Assembly (NCBI GenBank): GCA_013698305.1
Contig: JACCVC010000227.1
Location: 1 to 5,684, forward strand
DNA: 5,684 nt
Source of the DNA: Chloroflexia bacterium
GTDB taxonomy: Bacteria > Chloroflexota > Chloroflexia > Thermomicrobiales > UBA6265
Reading direction: 5' to 3'
The translations under genes and the position numbers were made by a program. Numbering within the stretch: the first letter of the stretch is position 1; each line of letters opens with the position of its first letter. Shown in pieces: positions 5,055 to 5,684 of this stretch. A model generated the notes under the pieces. It was not told where the DNA came from. It did not search any database and worked only from the letters and a program-made list of their open reading frames with translations.

Positions 5055-5558
5055 ATGTCCGCGGTTGCCGAGAACCTCGAGCCGACCGGGAGTCGCGCAA
5101 AAGCCGATGCGCTGGCGCAGGAACGGCGCGAGGCGCTTCGGGCCTTCTGGACCATCGTGAAGCGGATGCCGGCATACGGACGTCTGGTCGCGGCGATGGC
5201 GAAAGACCCGGGAGTTCCACACCGGGCGCGGGCGATGCTTGTCGTCGGCGGCGCATACATGGTGTCGCCGATCGATCTGGTGCCGGGCGTAATCCCGGTG
5301 GCTGGACAGCTGGACGATCTGTACGTCCTGCTCATGGCAATTCGGCAGGCTGTGCGAATGTCCCCGACCGACGTGGCGGACCGGCACCTTGCTCGCCTGG
5401 ATCTCGAACGTGAGACTCTCGACGATGACTTGGCGACCATTCGCCGGTTGGTCCGGGTTGGACTCAAAAGCGGCGCTGGCTGGGGTTGGGGTCGAGTCAA
5501 GGCCGGCCGGCGCAGAGTGAAGCAGTTCATGGCACATCGGCGCGGAGAAGAATCATGA
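5055..5558 (+). CDS. DUF1232 (YkvA-like) protein
   Basis: The 167-aa product carries the DUF1232 core at about residues 55-92: RARAMLVVGGAYMVSPIDLV, then PGVIPVAGQLDDLYVLL. The Y..SPIDLVP...P..G.lDD pattern is the hallmark of this small family found across bacteria and plants, whose biochemical role is not established. The core is amphipathic to hydrophobic and may associate with a membrane. It is preceded by a charged helical N-terminus with many K, R and E residues. After about residue 112 come an acidic helix and a strongly basic, glycine/tryptophan-containing end. ATG 5055 was chosen because codon use becomes normal only from here, but it has no Shine-Dalgarno; in-frame ATGs at 4998, 4977 and 4914, and a TTG at 4905 with GGGAG 5 nt upstream, are alternatives. 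Its stop overlaps the next start (ATGA), so the two are translationally coupled. Confidence 0.82.
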   Translation: MSAVAENLEPTGSRAKADALAQERREALRAFWTIVKRMPAYGRLVAAMAKDPGVPHRARAMLVVGGAYMVSPIDLVPGVIPVAGQLDDLYVLLMAIRQAVRMSPTDVADRHLARLDLERETLDDDLATIRRLVRVGLKSGAGWGWGRVKAGRRRVKQFMAHRRGEES

Positions 5559-5684
5559 CACCACCACCAAATCGCAGCGGTCGTCGTCGACGCAGACGAG
5601 GACCACGACCTCAACCAGATGGCAATCAATCGCAGGTTGGTACGCAACCGCAACCGCGGCAGGAGCCGGCTCAGGACACAGGAG
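5555..5684 (+). CDS. Arg/Pro/Gln-rich protein, N-terminal fragment (runs off the window)
   Basis: Only 43 codons are present. The ATG at 5555 overlaps the DUF1232 stop by 4 bp, and GGAG (5544-5547) precedes it by 7 nt, so the start is well supported. The visible part is a low-complexity, disordered, basic segment: MTPPPNRSGRRRRRRGPRPQ, then repeated Q, P and N with no hydrophobic core. Tracts like the six-arginine run often lead nucleic-acid-binding domains such as those of helicases, Rho or RNase E/G-type proteins, but the folded part is outside the window and no family can be named. It is likely in one operon with the DUF1232 gene. Confidence 0.65.
   Translation, partial: MTPPPNRSGRRRRRRGPRPQPDGNQSQVGTQPQPRQEPAQDTG

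Overview
The window is GC-rich bacterial chromosome (about 60% GC by eye) with dense, ordinary metabolic and housekeeping genes. I see no transposase, integrase, phage gene or CRISPR array. A monofunctional proline dehydrogenase of the Thermus/Deinococcus size class, a mannosylglycerate-hydrolase-like glycosidase and a single-domain LuxR-type regulator together suggest a member of the Chloroflexota (Thermomicrobia-like) or a neighbouring thermophile-related lineage. That placement is inference from gene content, not from a marker gene.

Layout, left to right. Positions 1-158 hold no gene I can support, but contain three GC-rich hairpins in a row, two of them with identical 8-bp arms. A leftward pair follows: an HD-superfamily phosphohydrolase (314-1681) and, 35 bp downstream of it, a 39-residue single-pass membrane peptide (159-278). 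A divergent intergenic region (1682-1803) with a strong interrupted dyad separates this pair from a rightward glycoside hydrolase of the GH63/mannosylglycerate hydrolase type (1804-3147, probably GTG-started). The next 279 bp (3148-3426) are non-coding and unusually rich in hairpins. They lead into a rightward proline dehydrogenase (3427-4347). A small LuxR-type DNA-binding protein lies convergent to it (4355-4726, leftward, 7 bp between the stop codons). Upstream of that regulator is a 328-bp divergent gap (4727-5054) with a palindrome next to a possible -10 box. Rightward from this gap come a DUF1232/YkvA-type protein (5055-5558) and, overlapping its stop by 4 bp, the first 43 codons of an arginine/proline/glutamine-rich protein that runs off the window.

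The genes do not form one pathway. The glycosidase would recover sugar and glycerate (or a similar acid) from a compatible solute. Proline dehydrogenase would oxidise proline, another compatible solute, to P5C. Their adjacency is compatible with osmolyte turnover, but no shared regulation is demonstrated. The HD protein probably acts on nucleotides. The LuxR-type protein could control its own promoter or the divergent DUF1232 gene. The parts least explained by known families are the hairpin cluster at 3186-3387, the hairpin triplet at 11-143, and the tiny membrane peptide paired with the HD enzyme.
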